Position numbers and translations under genes: made by a program
Shown here: in pieces, positions 9,035 through 17,683 of the stretch
Position numbering within the stretch: position 1 is the first letter of the stretch
Layout of the letters: each line of letters begins with the position of its first letter
Notes under the pieces: model-generated
Databases searched by the model: none
Told to the model about the DNA's origin: nothing
Seen by the model: only the letters and a program-made list of their open reading frames with translations
Source: Anaerolineales bacterium
GTDB lineage: Bacteria; Chloroflexota; Anaerolineae; Anaerolineales; RBG-16-64-43
DNA: 43,902 nt
Assembly: GCA_016928575.1 (NCBI GenBank)
Contig: JAFGKK010000067.1
Span: 1 to 43,902 of the forward strand
Direction of reading: 5' to 3'

Positions 9035-9335
9035 TGGCCGGTCGCTGGGCGAGGCGGGATTCGGCCGCATCGGCCGCAACGATTACTGCGCCGTTGAAGA
9101 AATCAAGGCGCCGTTTGTCTGCCGGGCGGGTTGGGCGGACAAGGCGGCGGCGCTTTTGCGCGGGCTGAATCCCTGCGAAGAACTGCCGTGCAAATCCGCG
9201 CCGGGGGATGTGAACGCGAAGTGCCGGATGGGTAGATTTTTTGCCGTACGCCATGGCAACCTGATGTTGGTCCCGGAAGCCGAGCCTTCCGCCATGCAGC
9301 TGCTATTGGATTTTCTAAAGGAAACGGTGGGGTAG
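9024..9335 (+). pseudogene. Orphan hypothetical ORF, probably a gene remnant
   Basis: Open frame of 103 codons with GC-rich third positions and a natural-looking composition: five cysteines and a hydrophobic C-terminal helix ending LLLDFLKETVG. The only available upstream start, GTG at 9024, lies inside the 3' arm of the preceding terminator hairpin, and no ribosome binding site is visible. It is therefore most likely the surviving 3' part of a decayed or 5'-truncated gene. I do not recognise the family. It could instead be chance coding on the antisense of nothing known. Confidence 0.35.
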
Positions 9336-9348
9336 GTATGGGCGTTGC

Positions 9349-9384
9349 AGACCTGTCAGGCCTGTGCCAAAACCTGACAGGTCT
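9349..9384. repeat. 12-bp perfect inverted repeat (ACCTGTCAGG type)
   Basis: AGACCTGTCAGG at 9349-9360 is the exact reverse complement of 9373-9384, with a 12-base spacer. It sits between the + strand remnant and the stop of the - strand flippase-like gene. It may terminate that transcript, but it lacks a clear T run. It could also be a dispersed palindromic repeat. Confidence 0.75.
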
Positions 9385-9394
9385 CGGACGGCGG

Positions 9395-10408
9395 TCAGTC
9401 CGCCTTCACTTCCGCCTGAATCTCTTTCACCGACAACCCCTCGCGCAGCCAAAAGAATCCCCCCAGCAGCGTGATCGGCAGCCACAGCGCGGCGTGCAGG
9501 ACGACGGTGTAGGCCGAGGCGACGGCATGCTCCACCCCGTAGGCCTCCAGCACGGCGATCCCGGCCGCCTCGAAGGTCCCGATGTATCCGGGCGCGGAGG
9601 GGATGATCGTCACCAAATTGGCGATCCCGTTCATCAGCATCAGCGCGAAGAAGGAAACGCCGAAGGCGAAGGCGTGCATCAGGAACCAATACTTGCCGGT
9701 CTCGAACAGCCAGATCAGGATCGAGGTGAACAGGACCATCAACACGTCGCGCGGCGAGCGCAGGCTGCTTAATCCCTCCAGCAGTCGGTCGACAATCCCC
9801 TGCGCCTTCGGGCGGAAGCGGGCGGGAACGAAATGGGCGATCAGCCGGCCGGACGCCCGGGCCGTGACGGCCGGAAACATCGCCGCCAGGATGAACGCGA
9901 CCAGCGCGCCGAAGAACAGCACCGTTCCGTAGAGGGCCAATTGCTCGATCGTCCCGGCCACCCCGGATCCTCCGGCGCCGAGCCGGGCCAGCTCGGGCAG
10001 GTTGACGAAGACGAACAGCATCATCACCACCGCGTCGAAGGTGCGCTCGATGAACACGATGGCGAAATTGGCGCTGAACGATACGCCCTCCTTCTGCCGG
10101 ATCAGGTACGGGCGGATGAGCAGTTCGCCGGCGCGCCACGGAAAAATGTTGTTGCCCATGTAGGCAATGCACACAATCGGAAACAGCGTTCGGGTGGGAA
10201 CCTTCTTGATCGGCCGCATCAGGTAATGGAGGCGCCAGGCGCGCACCGCTACGCCCATGAAATATACGGCGATGGCGGGGATCAACCAAAAGTATTGTGC
10301 GCCGCGGATGGAATCCCACAGTTCGGCCCAATTTTGTTGGCGGATGAGAAAATAATACAAGCAAACGATGCTGATCAGCAGGCCGACCCAGAATTGCCAG
10401 CGCTTCAT
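9395..10408 (-). CDS. Flippase-like integral membrane protein (LPG_synthase_TM family)
   Basis: 337-residue polytopic membrane protein with about eight hydrophobic segments. It resembles the transmembrane domain of lysylphosphatidylglycerol synthase/YbhN (UPF0104, AglD2/GLTP-type). Recognisable features are the first segment followed by Gln-Asn-W and an amphipathic loop, MGVAVRAWRLHYLM, the MGNNIFPWRAGELLRP-type loop in the second quarter, and IPSAPGYIGTFEAA near the end, which is the family's conserved P-G-x-x-G-x-E motif. Members are thought to translocate or synthesise lipid-linked compounds. It lacks the soluble aminoacyl-transferase domain. The start overlaps a promoter region shared with the divergent rdgB-like gene. 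Confidence 0.82.
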   Translation of the reverse strand: MKRWQFWVGLLISIVCLYYFLIRQQNWAELWDSIRGAQYFWLIPAIAVYFMGVAVRAWRLHYLMRPIKKVPTRTLFPIVCIAYMGNNIFPWRAGELLIRPYLIRQKEGVSFSANFAIVFIERTFDAVVMMLFVFVNLPELARLGAGGSGVAGTIEQLALYGTVLFFGALVAFILAAMFPAVTARASGRLIAHFVPARFRPKAQGIVDRLLEGLSSLRSPRDVLMVLFTSILIWLFETGKYWFLMHAFAFGVSFFALMLMNGIANLVTIIPSAPGYIGTFEAAGIAVLEAYGVEHAVASAYTVVLHAALWLPITLLGGFFWLREGLSVKEIQAEVKAD

Positions 10409-10422
10409 CGGGTCCTCTTCGC

Positions 10423-10447
10423 GGTAGAATGTGGTTTGAATTCTACC
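10423..10447. promoter_or_regulatory. Palindromic pair of face-to-face -10 boxes
   Basis: GGTAGAAT at 10423-10430 and its exact reverse complement at 10440-10447 each contain TAGAAT, a good -10 hexamer, one for each strand. They lie between two divergent genes. The -35 regions on both sides are weak. The same symmetry could be an operator. Assignment is by pattern only. Confidence 0.4.
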
Positions 10448-10467
10448 ATCGGAGGAGGATGGAGAAC

Positions 10468-11085
10468 ATGACCGGAAAGCCCCGCTTGCTGATCGCCACC
10501 GCCAATCCCGGCAAGCAGCGCGAATACCGCGCCCTGTTGCGCGAAGCGACGGCCGAGATCGTCTTTCCGAACGACCTTGGAATGACGCTTGAGGTGGACG
10601 AGGACGGCGCGACGTTCGGCGAGAACGCAGCCAAGAAGGCCGTCGCCTTCGCGCGCGCGGCCGGGCTTCCCGCCGCGGCGGACGATTCCGGACTGGAGGT
10701 GGATGCGCTCGGAGGCGCGCCGGGCGTGCTCTCCGCGCGCTGGGCGGGCGCGGAGGCCGACGACGCGCGCCGCCGGGCGCACCTGCTGGAGCAATTGAAA
10801 GGCGTCCCCGCGCCGCGCCGGGCCCGCTTCGTGTGCGTGATCGCGGTCGCCTCTCCCGCCGGCGCGGTGGAATTCGCCGAGGGCGAGTGCCACGGGGAGA
10901 TCGCCTGCGCCGAGCGCGGAACGAACGGCTTCGGCTACGATCCGGTGTTTCGGCCGGCGGGGCGCGCGGCGACGATGGCGGAGATCTCCGCCGAAGAAAA
11001 AAACGAAATCAGCCACCGGGCCCGCGCCGTGCGGGCGGCGATTCCGATCATTCGACGAATGCTGGAAAAAGGCCGGAAGAAGTAG
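10468..11085 (+). CDS. rdgB: XTP/dITP diphosphatase (RdgB/HAM1 family)
   Basis: Non-canonical purine NTP pyrophosphatase of 205 residues that removes ITP, dITP and XTP from the nucleotide pool. Family motifs are clear: the N-terminal TANPGKQREYR, DDSGLEVDAL with the catalytic acidic residues, GVLSARWAG, NGFGYDPVF, and the C-terminal EKNEISHRARA. GGAGGAGG at 10451-10458 is well spaced for the ATG at 10468 but abuts the ATG at 10459, so I take 10468. Length is normal for the family. It is monocistronic and convergent with the next gene. Confidence 0.95.
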   Translation: MTGKPRLLIATANPGKQREYRALLREATAEIVFPNDLGMTLEVDEDGATFGENAAKKAVAFARAAGLPAAADDSGLEVDALGGAPGVLSARWAGAEADDARRRAHLLEQLKGVPAPRRARFVCVIAVASPAGAVEFAEGECHGEIACAERGTNGFGYDPVFRPAGRAATMAEISAEEKNEISHRARAVRAAIPIIRRMLEKGRKK

Positions 11086-11128
11086 ACCGGATGGACAGGA
11101 TCTCGCAGGAGTGGGCAGCCGTCCGCCC

Positions 11129-11764
11129 TTACTGTTTTCTGATGCGGGCGGCGGTTCCCGCAACGCGCGAACAGATATCGGGTTGGGACGCGACGACCGC
11201 GGTCAGATAAAACAACATCGCCAGGAAAAAATTGTGCGTCAGGAGGAACAGCACCGCCGAACAGCCGGCGTGGGCCAGGAACAACAATCCGATTGAATCG
11301 AACACTGGGCCGCCCTCGAGCTTGCGAACGAAGGCGAACTCCGCGCCCGCCGCGGTCAGCGCCGCCGCGACCGCGAGCGGCAGGTGCGCCACGAGCGGCC
11401 AAGCCGCGGCGCGGTACAAGGTCCATCGCGCCTCGTCGCCGACCACTCCCCACCCCAATCCGTACTTAAGCCGGTTCGAAATCCGTCCCAACAAGATACC
11501 AAGCAAAATCGCGGCGGCGGCCCCAAGGATCCACTCCGCCGGAGTGTGGCCGGTTATCCCGTAATCCCTGGTGGAAATCCATCCCAACAGCAGGCCGAGG
11601 TAGGCCGGACCGATGTTGCAGATCCACGGCGCCCAGGCAGGCAACCACGGCGCCCGCGCCGCGGCGGCGGAGAAGAACCGCGGCGGGAACAGGCGCAGGG
11701 CGGGCGGAAGGATCCACGCCGCCAGGGCGAGGATCAGGCCGGGAACAAACGGGGTGACGGCCAT
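11129..11764 (-). CDS. Hypothetical integral membrane protein
   Basis: 211-residue protein with about six hydrophobic segments, unknown family. It is encoded directly after the histidine kinase: its ATG shares a base with the kinase stop (TGATG), so translation is coupled. This suggests that the two proteins work together or are made in fixed ratio. A much longer open frame continues upstream, but that part is antisense-like shadow of the kinase and has no better start. No catalytic motif was recognised. Confidence 0.75.
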   Translation of the reverse strand: MAVTPFVPGLILALAAWILPPALRLFPPRFFSAAAARAPWLPAWAPWICNIGPAYLGLLLGWISTRDYGITGHTPAEWILGAAAAILLGILLGRISNRLKYGLGWGVVGDEARWTLYRAAAWPLVAHLPLAVAAALTAAGAEFAFVRKLEGGPVFDSIGLLFLAHAGCSAVLFLLTHNFFLAMLFYLTAVVASQPDICSRVAGTAARIRKQ

Positions 11765-13500
11765 CAGGCTTTGGGAGCGGAGGGCTCGGCGGATGCGAGG
11801 AGTTGCAGGGGCACCCGGACCTGGACCCGGGTTCCCTTGCCCGGGGCGGAGAGGATCTGCAGGTTGCCGCCGGCCAGCTCGGCCCGCTCGCGCAGGTTGA
11901 CCAGGCCCAAGCTGCTGCGCTCGGTGTAGTGTTTTTCCACTTCGGCGAGGTCGAAGCCGACCCCGTCGTCGGCCACTTCGAGGAAGAGAACGTCGACCTC
12001 TTTGTGCATGCGGATCCAGATATGGGCGGCTTTGGCGTGCTTGCGCGCGTTGCCAATCGCTTCGTCGACCAGGTTGAACAGGACGCCCTGGCGGTTGATA
12101 TCCAGCTTGTCGGCGGCGTCGGGCTCCAAGTCGAGGAGGATCTCCTGGTTGAAGGTATCGCGCGTTTTTTCCGCGAGTTGGCGGAGTGCGGTGGCCAGGC
12201 CCTGGGTCTCGAGGACCAGCGGGCGGAGGGTGAAGAGCATATGGCGCATTTCTTTGGTCGCCCGCCGGGCGAGCTCCTCGATCTCGAACAGCTCCTCGCT
12301 GGTGGTCTCCGGGCGGCGCTGCAGCAGCCGCCGGGCGTAATTCACCCGCATGGCGATCGCGGCCGTGGCCTGGATCGGCCCGTCGTGCAGGTCGCTGGCC
12401 AGCTTCTTTCGCGCCTGCTCCTCCACTTCCACCAGCCGGTCGCGCTCTTCGCGCAAAGCGGTGAAGAGCTCCGCATTGCGCAGCGACGAGGCGGTCTGTT
12501 TGGTCATCCCTTCCACCAGTTCGAGGAAATCGCCTTCGATGAAGCGCGGATCCGGATGGGCGAAGAGCAAAGCGCCGCGCACCTCGTCCTCCACCACCAT
12601 CGGCAGGAGGATGCCGGAGCGGCAGGCGTGCAGCGTAACCACCTGCGAAAGCTCCGGGTCCTCTTCCGGCGAATCCGCGCGGGTGGGCATGCGCGACCGC
12701 AGAATGCGCGACAGCGCCCCGGCGTCGCCGGGGAAGGTGGCGCGCAAGTCGGCGCGGGTCAATCGGCGGGCGGTGGCGGTGAAAAATTCGTTCTGGTCGC
12801 GCAGCAGGGCCATGCTGATCAGGCGGCCGGTGCTGCCCTTTTCGCCGCTGCCCTCGGTTGCCAGGTCGAGCGCCGTGTCGAGGATGCGCAGCGGCTCCAG
12901 GCTGCCGGTGATCGCGCTGGCCATCCGGTAGACCGAGCGGTTCATCGTCTTCAGGCGGTCGAGCTCCTGGTTGAATTCTTCGTCGCGTTTGCGGCGCGCC
13001 AGCATCAGCCGGTAATCCAGCCGCTGGGCGAGATTCCCCGCTCCGCCGGCGATGATCATCAGCGGAACGCTCCACACCAGCGCGAAGACCGCGGGGGTGA
13101 TGTTTTCCGGGGACAATTGGAGGAAGACCTGGGCGGCGGCCATGAAACACCCGGTCAGCACGCCCCAGATCGAGCCGAAGAAGATCGAAAACGTCGCCGC
13201 CGGCAGCAAGCCGATCCAGAAGACCGCGCCGGCTCCGCCGCCCGCCCGCAGGTACACGGGCAGGATCAAGAGCGCGTCGAGCAGGGCGATCCCGATCCAC
13301 GAAAGGCGCGGCAGGCGCAGGTTGATGTAGCTGCTGATGCTGAGGACGACCTGGAGGACGAAGAGGAAGATCAGCGCGAGAAACGACTCGGGGGGCAGGG
13401 GGCCGCCGATCGGCGCGAGGATCGCCGTTGCAAGCAGCATTGCCCAGCGCAGGGTGATGGTGGTGCGTTCCAGCGATTCCGAAGCCTCGGGCAACCTCAT
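11764..13500 (-). CDS. Sensor histidine kinase, NarX/HisKA_3 type
   Basis: 578-residue membrane-bound kinase. The N-terminal ~170 residues hold about five or six membrane segments, followed by a coiled linker and a GAF-like region around 190-350. The HisKA_3 dimerisation motif is KKLASDLHDGPIQ with phospho-acceptor His372. The HATPase region shows NLVDEAIGNARKHA, DDGVGFDL and SLGLVNLRERAEL. A GAGAGAGGAT sequence upstream supports the ATG at 13500. Such kinases normally pair with a NarL-type response regulator, but none is adjacent; the partner is instead a small membrane protein downstream. The signal sensed is unknown. Confidence 0.9.
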   Translation of the reverse strand: MRLPEASESLERTTITLRWAMLLATAILAPIGGPLPPESFLALIFLFVLQVVLSISSYINLRLPRLSWIGIALLDALLILPVYLRAGGGAGAVFWIGLLPAATFSIFFGSIWGVLTGCFMAAAQVFLQLSPENITPAVFALVWSVPLMIIAGGAGNLAQRLDYRLMLARRKRDEEFNQELDRLKTMNRSVYRMASAITGSLEPLRILDTALDLATEGSGEKGSTGRLISMALLRDQNEFFTATARRLTRADLRATFPGDAGALSRILRSRMPTRADSPEEDPELSQVVTLHACRSGILLPMVVEDEVRGALLFAHPDPRFIEGDFLELVEGMTKQTASSLRNAELFTALREERDRLVEVEEQARKKLASDLHDGPIQATAAIAMRVNYARRLLQRRPETTSEELFEIEELARRATKEMRHMLFTLRPLVLETQGLATALRQLAEKTRDTFNQEILLDLEPDAADKLDINRQGVLFNLVDEAIGNARKHAKAAHIWIRMHKEVDVLFLEVADDGVGFDLAEVEKHYTERSSLGLVNLRERAELAGGNLQILSAPGKGTRVQVRVPLQLLASAEPSAPKA

Positions 13501-13560
13501 GGAACAATCATATCCTCTCTCCGCGGCTTTGCCAACCCTGACCCACCTCGCGGCGGGTTG

Positions 13561-13569
13561 TGCTATAAT
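13561..13569 (+). promoter_or_regulatory. Extended -10 promoter for smc
   Basis: TGCTATAAT at 13561-13569 is a consensus extended -10 (TGnTATAAT). The -35 region is poor, as is usual for extended -10 promoters. A transcript would start near 13576, about 40 nt before the smc ATG. The leader contains a short GCCCCG/CGGGGC stem. Confidence 0.7.
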
Positions 13570-13616
13570 CCGGTTTGCCCCGCCCGGAGAAGGACGGGGC
13601 ATCTTGCGCCGTCCCC

Positions 13617-16600
13617 ATGTCTCATCTGAAATCGCTCGAACTCCACGGATACAAGACGTTCGCTTCGAAGACCCGCTTTGAGTTCGCGGAAGGCATCACC
13701 GCGATCGTCGGGCCGAACGGAAGCGGAAAATCCAACATCGCCGACGCCATCCGCTGGGTGCTCGGGGAGCAGGCCTACACCCTTCTGCGCGGGAAGAAAA
13801 CCGAGGACATGATCTTCTCCGGAAGCGAACAGCGGCCGCGGGCGGGCATGGCTTCCGCGCTGATCGCCTTCGACAACGCCGACGGCGGCCTGCCGATCGA
13901 ATTCAGCGAAGTCACCGTCGGCCGCAGCGCCTACCGCGACGGATCGAACGAATATTTCCTCAACGACGCGCGCGTGCGCCTGAAGGACATCGACGAACTG
14001 CTGGCGCGCTGCGGCCTTTCCGAGCGCACCTACACGATCATCGGCCAGGGGCTGGTGGACAGCGCGCTGTCCTTGAAGCCGGAGGAGCGCCGGCGGCTGT
14101 TCGAGGAGGCGGCGGGCATCGGCTTGTTCCGCACCCGGCGCGAAGAATCTCTGCGCCGGCTGGAAACCACCAAGCGCAACCTGGAGCGGGTGCTCGACAT
14201 TCTGGCCGAGCTTCAGCCGCGGGTGGAAAGCCTGCGCCGCCAGGCCAAGCGCGCCTCGGAATACGAAACCGTCCGCGGCGAACTGAAGGACGTTCTGTTG
14301 CAATGGCACGGCTACCACTGGCGGATCGCCCAGGAGGAATTGGGCGCGGCGCGCACCACGGCCGAAACGGCCGAGAAGGCGCTGGCCGCCTTGCAGGAGG
14401 CGCAGGAACAAAGCGACGGCCGGTTCGCCTCCGTGCGCACCACGCTCGGCGCCCTGCGCGCGCAATTGAACTCCTGGCACCGGCAGGCGTCGGAACAGCA
14501 CCGCTCGCGCGAAACCCTCAGCCGCGAATTGGCGGTGAACGAGGAGCGCCTGCGACTGCTCGAGCGTTCGCAGGCGGAGGCCGCCGCGGCCCTGACCGCG
14601 GCCGAGGCGGAAGCCGCCGCGCTGGAGGAGCGGGCGGCGGAACACGGCCGCGAACTCGAACGGATCCAAGCCGAGCGGGAGGAGATCCGCGCGCAATTGG
14701 AGCGGGCGGAATCGGCCCGGCAGAACCTGGAGGCCGAGCGCCGCGCCCAACGCGAACGCCGTACGGCCCGGCAGGCGGAACTCCAGGAGTTGGAAGCCGA
14801 GCTGATGCGCAGCGACGCGCGCGCCGCCCAATGTTCCCTGCGGCGCGGCGAGTTGGTCCAACGCGAGGAAGCGGTTATGGAGAGCCGCCGCACGGCGGCC
14901 GCCGAGGCCGAAGCCCACGCCGCCAAAGCCGCGGAGTGCGAACAATCTTGGGAGCGCGGAAAAGAAGCCCTGGAAGCGGCCCGATCGGACCAAGACCGGG
15001 CGCAGGAAGCCGCGGGCGCCCTGAAAGCCGCCGTCGAGGACGCGCGGCAGGCATTCTCCCGGAAGCGCGAGGAGGAAATCCGCTTGCGCGCCCGTTCCGA
15101 CGTGCTGGCTCAGGCGGAAAAAGAACTGCTCGGATACGGGGGCGGATTGCGGCACCTGGTCGGAGCCTCGCAACAGGGCGCGCTTCGCGGGGTGCTTGGG
15201 GCGTTCGCCGCCCAACTCGAAGTGAAGGCCGAACATGAAGCCGCAATCGCGGCCGCCCTCGGCGAATTCCAGGATTCGGTTCTGCTCCAGGAGACGGATT
15301 CCCTCGAGGCGGCGCTCGAATCCCTGGCGGCCGCCGCCGCCGGCCGGACCGGTCTGCTCGCCCTTCCCGTATTGATTCCGCCGGAGCCGGTGCCCCTGCC
15401 CGCGGCATCGGATCTGGTCGGGCGGGCCAGCGAATTGGTGAAAGCATCGGCCGCGCTCCGCCCGGCCTTGGATGCCGTGCTGGGAAACGTGGCGGTGGTG
15501 CGGAGCCGGGCGGCGGCGCGCAGCTTGGCGGCCGGCCTGCCTCCGCAAGCCAAGGTGGTGACCCTTTCCGGCGAAGTGTTCCATCCCGCCGGCCCGGTGG
15601 TGGCCGGGCGGGGCGAGGGTTCGTCGGCCCTTTCCCGGAGCAGGGAGATCCGCGAGCTTTCGCATGCCCTGCGGTCGGCGCAGGAAGCGGCGGCCCGCGT
15701 TGAAGCCGGGCTTGCCGAATCCGAAAACAAACATCGGGAAGCGGTCGCGCGCGCGGAGGAATGCGCCCGGCTGCTTGCGGAGAGGCAACAGGCCGAACAA
15801 GAATTGCGCCGGCTTTTGGAGGAGGCGCACAAGGCGCAGGCGGCCAAAACGGAGGAGCTCCGTTGGCAGGAGGTCCGCCGGCAGGAGATCGAAGGCGAGC
15901 GTACGGCGGTGGCCGAGGAGGAAACCCGCTTGGCCGCGGAAATGGAAGCGCTGCGGGCGAAGATCGAGGCCGTGCGCGCGGAATGCCGTGCGATGGCGGA
16001 GGCGCCGGAACCCGAGGAAGCGGCCGAAGCGGGCAGCGACATTTCCCACTACCAGACCCGGCTGGCGCTGACCGGTCAGGCCCTGCAGGGCGTGGAAGCC
16101 CGGCGGTCCGACGCGCAGGAAACCCTCGAGCGGGCCCGCCGAGCCGTCGAGGACCGGCGCGGCCGCACCCAATCGCTTCGGGAGGAGCAAGCTGCGCTGG
16201 AGGAGGCGATCCGCGGCCTGCGCGAGGAAGAAACGCGGTTGTCGGACTCGATCCGCGAAACCCAGCAGCAAATCGAGCCGGCCGAAAAACAATTGGCCGA
16301 AGCCGAAGCCGAGCAGGGGGCGCTCGAGGAAAGCGAAGCCGAAAGCCGCCAGCGCCTGCATTCCGCCGAGCGGCAGTACACCCAGGCGCAGGTGGAGCTG
16401 GCCCGGCGCCAGGAGGAACTCGAAGGCCTGCGCCGCCGGATCGAAGACGACTTCGGCTTGGTGGAGTTCGAATACGCGAGCGAGGTGACCGGCCCCAATC
16501 CGCTCCCCCTGGCGGACCTGGTGGAACGGCTGCCGCACGTCCCCGAGCTTACCCCGGAAGTCGAGGATCTGGTCAACCGCCGCCGAAGCCAGGTGCGGCG

Positions 16601-17219
16601 GATGGGCGCGATCAATCCGGAGGCGATCCGCGAGTATGCGGAGGTGAAGGAGCGCTTTGAGTTTCTGAATGCGCAGGTCCAGGACCTGCAGAAGGCCGAA
16701 ACCCAATTGCGGGAGGTGATCGCCGAGCTGGATACGATGATGCGCGAAGCCTTCCAGCGCACCTTCGCCGCCGTGGCCGAGGAATTCCCGAAAATTTTCG
16801 TCCGCCTGTTCGGCGGCGGATCCGCCAAGCTGGCGTTAACCGAGACGGCCGACGGCGTGGGCGAAGGCATCGAAATCACCGCCAAGCTTCCCGGAAAGCG
16901 TTCGCAGGGTCTGGCGCTGCTTTCGGGGGGCGAACGCAGCCTCACCGCCGTCGCGCTGGTCTTCTCCCTGTTGAAGGTCGCCCCGACCCCCTTCTGCGTG
17001 CTCGATGAAGTGGACGCCATGCTCGACGAATCCAACGTCGGGCGGTTCCGCGAACTGCTCCTGGAGCTCAGCCGCCAAACCCAATTCGTGATCGTCACCC
17101 ACAACCGCAACACCGTCCAGGCGGCTCAGGTGATCTACGGCGTATCGATGGGATCGGATTCGGCGTCGCAGGTGATCAGCCTGAAGCTGGACGAGTTTGC
17201 CGCGCAAGCCGCCGAGTAG
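13617..17219 (+). CDS. smc: Chromosome segregation protein SMC
   Basis: 1200-residue SMC ATPase, the core of the condensin complex that compacts and separates chromosomes. The N-terminal head carries Walker A GPNGSGKSN near residues 34-42. Two long Ala/Glu/Arg-rich coiled-coil arms flank a hinge at roughly 500-660. The C-terminal head has the signature LLSGGERSLTA and Walker B CVLDEVDAMLDE. It is full length for the family. The ATG at 13617 starts the conserved MSHLKSLELHGYKTF; the longer frame upstream lacks similarity. Partners ScpA and ScpB are not in the window. A 1047-codon open frame on the opposite strand is only a shadow of the GC-rich coiled coil. Confidence 0.97.
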   Translation: MSHLKSLELHGYKTFASKTRFEFAEGITAIVGPNGSGKSNIADAIRWVLGEQAYTLLRGKKTEDMIFSGSEQRPRAGMASALIAFDNADGGLPIEFSEVTVGRSAYRDGSNEYFLNDARVRLKDIDELLARCGLSERTYTIIGQGLVDSALSLKPEERRRLFEEAAGIGLFRTRREESLRRLETTKRNLERVLDILAELQPRVESLRRQAKRASEYETVRGELKDVLLQWHGYHWRIAQEELGAARTTAETAEKALAALQEAQEQSDGRFASVRTTLGALRAQLNSWHRQASEQHRSRETLSRELAVNEERLRLLERSQAEAAAALTAAEAEAAALEERAAEHGRELERIQAEREEIRAQLERAESARQNLEAERRAQRERRTARQAELQELEAELMRSDARAAQCSLRRGELVQREEAVMESRRTAAAEAEAHAAKAAECEQSWERGKEALEAARSDQDRAQEAAGALKAAVEDARQAFSRKREEEIRLRARSDVLAQAEKELLGYGGGLRHLVGASQQGALRGVLGAFAAQLEVKAEHEAAIAAALGEFQDSVLLQETDSLEAALESLAAAAAGRTGLLALPVLIPPEPVPLPAASDLVGRASELVKASAALRPALDAVLGNVAVVRSRAAARSLAAGLPPQAKVVTLSGEVFHPAGPVVAGRGEGSSALSRSREIRELSHALRSAQEAAARVEAGLAESENKHREAVARAEECARLLAERQQAEQELRRLLEEAHKAQAAKTEELRWQEVRRQEIEGERTAVAEEETRLAAEMEALRAKIEAVRAECRAMAEAPEPEEAAEAGSDISHYQTRLALTGQALQGVEARRSDAQETLERARRAVEDRRGRTQSLREEQAALEEAIRGLREEETRLSDSIRETQQQIEPAEKQLAEAEAEQGALEESEAESRQRLHSAERQYTQAQVELARRQEELEGLRRRIEDDFGLVEFEYASEVTGPNPLPLADLVERLPHVPELTPEVEDLVNRRRSQVRRMGAINPEAIREYAEVKERFEFLNAQVQDLQKAETQLREVIAELDTMMREAFQRTFAAVAEEFPKIFVRLFGGGSAKLALTETADGVGEGIEITAKLPGKRSQGLALLSGGERSLTAVALVFSLLKVAPTPFCVLDEVDAMLDESNVGRFRELLLELSRQTQFVIVTHNRNTVQAAQVIYGVSMGSDSASQVISLKLDEFAAQAAE

Positions 17220-17373
17220 ACGACGGGCTTTCGGCGGCATTCCCGGGATTTTATTGCCGCATAACGCACAACAGGCGCACACAGGGGATGGCGATGTACG
17301 CTGTTCACGTCTTCTGAGGCGAAACCGAGGTCGTCGAAAAGACACATGCGGACGCGGATCACAGGGCGTTCAC

Positions 17374-17402
17374 TTGACACGGTTTCCAGGCGGTAGTATA
17401 AA
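17374..17402 (+). promoter_or_regulatory. Sigma70 promoter of the SAM riboswitch-metA unit
   Basis: TTGACA at 17374-17379 and TATAAA at 17397-17402 with a 17-nt spacer. Transcription would start near 17409, about 25 nt before the riboswitch aptamer. The preceding 150 bp after smc show no gene. Confidence 0.85.
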
Positions 17403-17433
17403 CTCGGCCATTCACAAACCGATAAGCGCGCAT

Positions 17434-17534
17434 GCTCTTATCCAGAGAGGCGGAGGGACCGGCCCGACGAAGCCTCGGCAACCTGGCAGACGCCAAGGTG
17501 CCAATTCCGGCAGATGTTTCTGGAAGATGAGAGG
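17434..17534 (+). ncRNA. SAM-I (S-box) riboswitch
   Basis: Carries the conserved S-box core in order: CTTATCCAGAGAGG, GGAGGGAC, CCGACGAAGCC, CGGCAACC, AAGGTGCCAATTCC, and the closing GATGAGAG. The 5' CTCTTATC and 3' GATGAGAG form helix P1. It binds S-adenosylmethionine. A terminator follows 23 nt later, so ligand binding should stop transcription into metA. Confidence 0.97.
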
Positions 17535-17556
17535 CTAAAGGACGCTACGTCTATTC

Positions 17557-17585
17557 GCCCCTTCTCAACCGGAAGGGGCTTTTTT
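17557..17585 (+). terminator. Riboswitch-controlled intrinsic terminator
   Basis: GCCCCTTC at 17557-17564 pairs with GAAGGGGC at 17572-17579, followed by six T. It is the expression platform of the SAM-I riboswitch: it forms when SAM is bound and is presumably disrupted by an antiterminator otherwise. Confidence 0.92.
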
Positions 17586-17683
17586 CCGCGCGGCGCCGCC
17601 GCAAAGACCGGATCGCTGGATGGCCGGCCCGCCGGCCGCACCATGCGGCTCCGCGGAATGATGCAACGCACTTTGGAGGCATG

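Noticed and set aside
11765-13507. N-terminal extension of the small membrane protein to 792 codons
   Set aside because: It overlaps the histidine kinase in another frame and is Pro/Arg-rich, as shadow frames are; the TGATG-coupled ATG at 11764 is the start.
13563-16706. 1047-codon open frame on the - strand
   Set aside because: It is opposite smc; the GC-rich, Glu/Ala-heavy coiled coil gives long stop-free antisense frames. No start, ribosome site or family motif.
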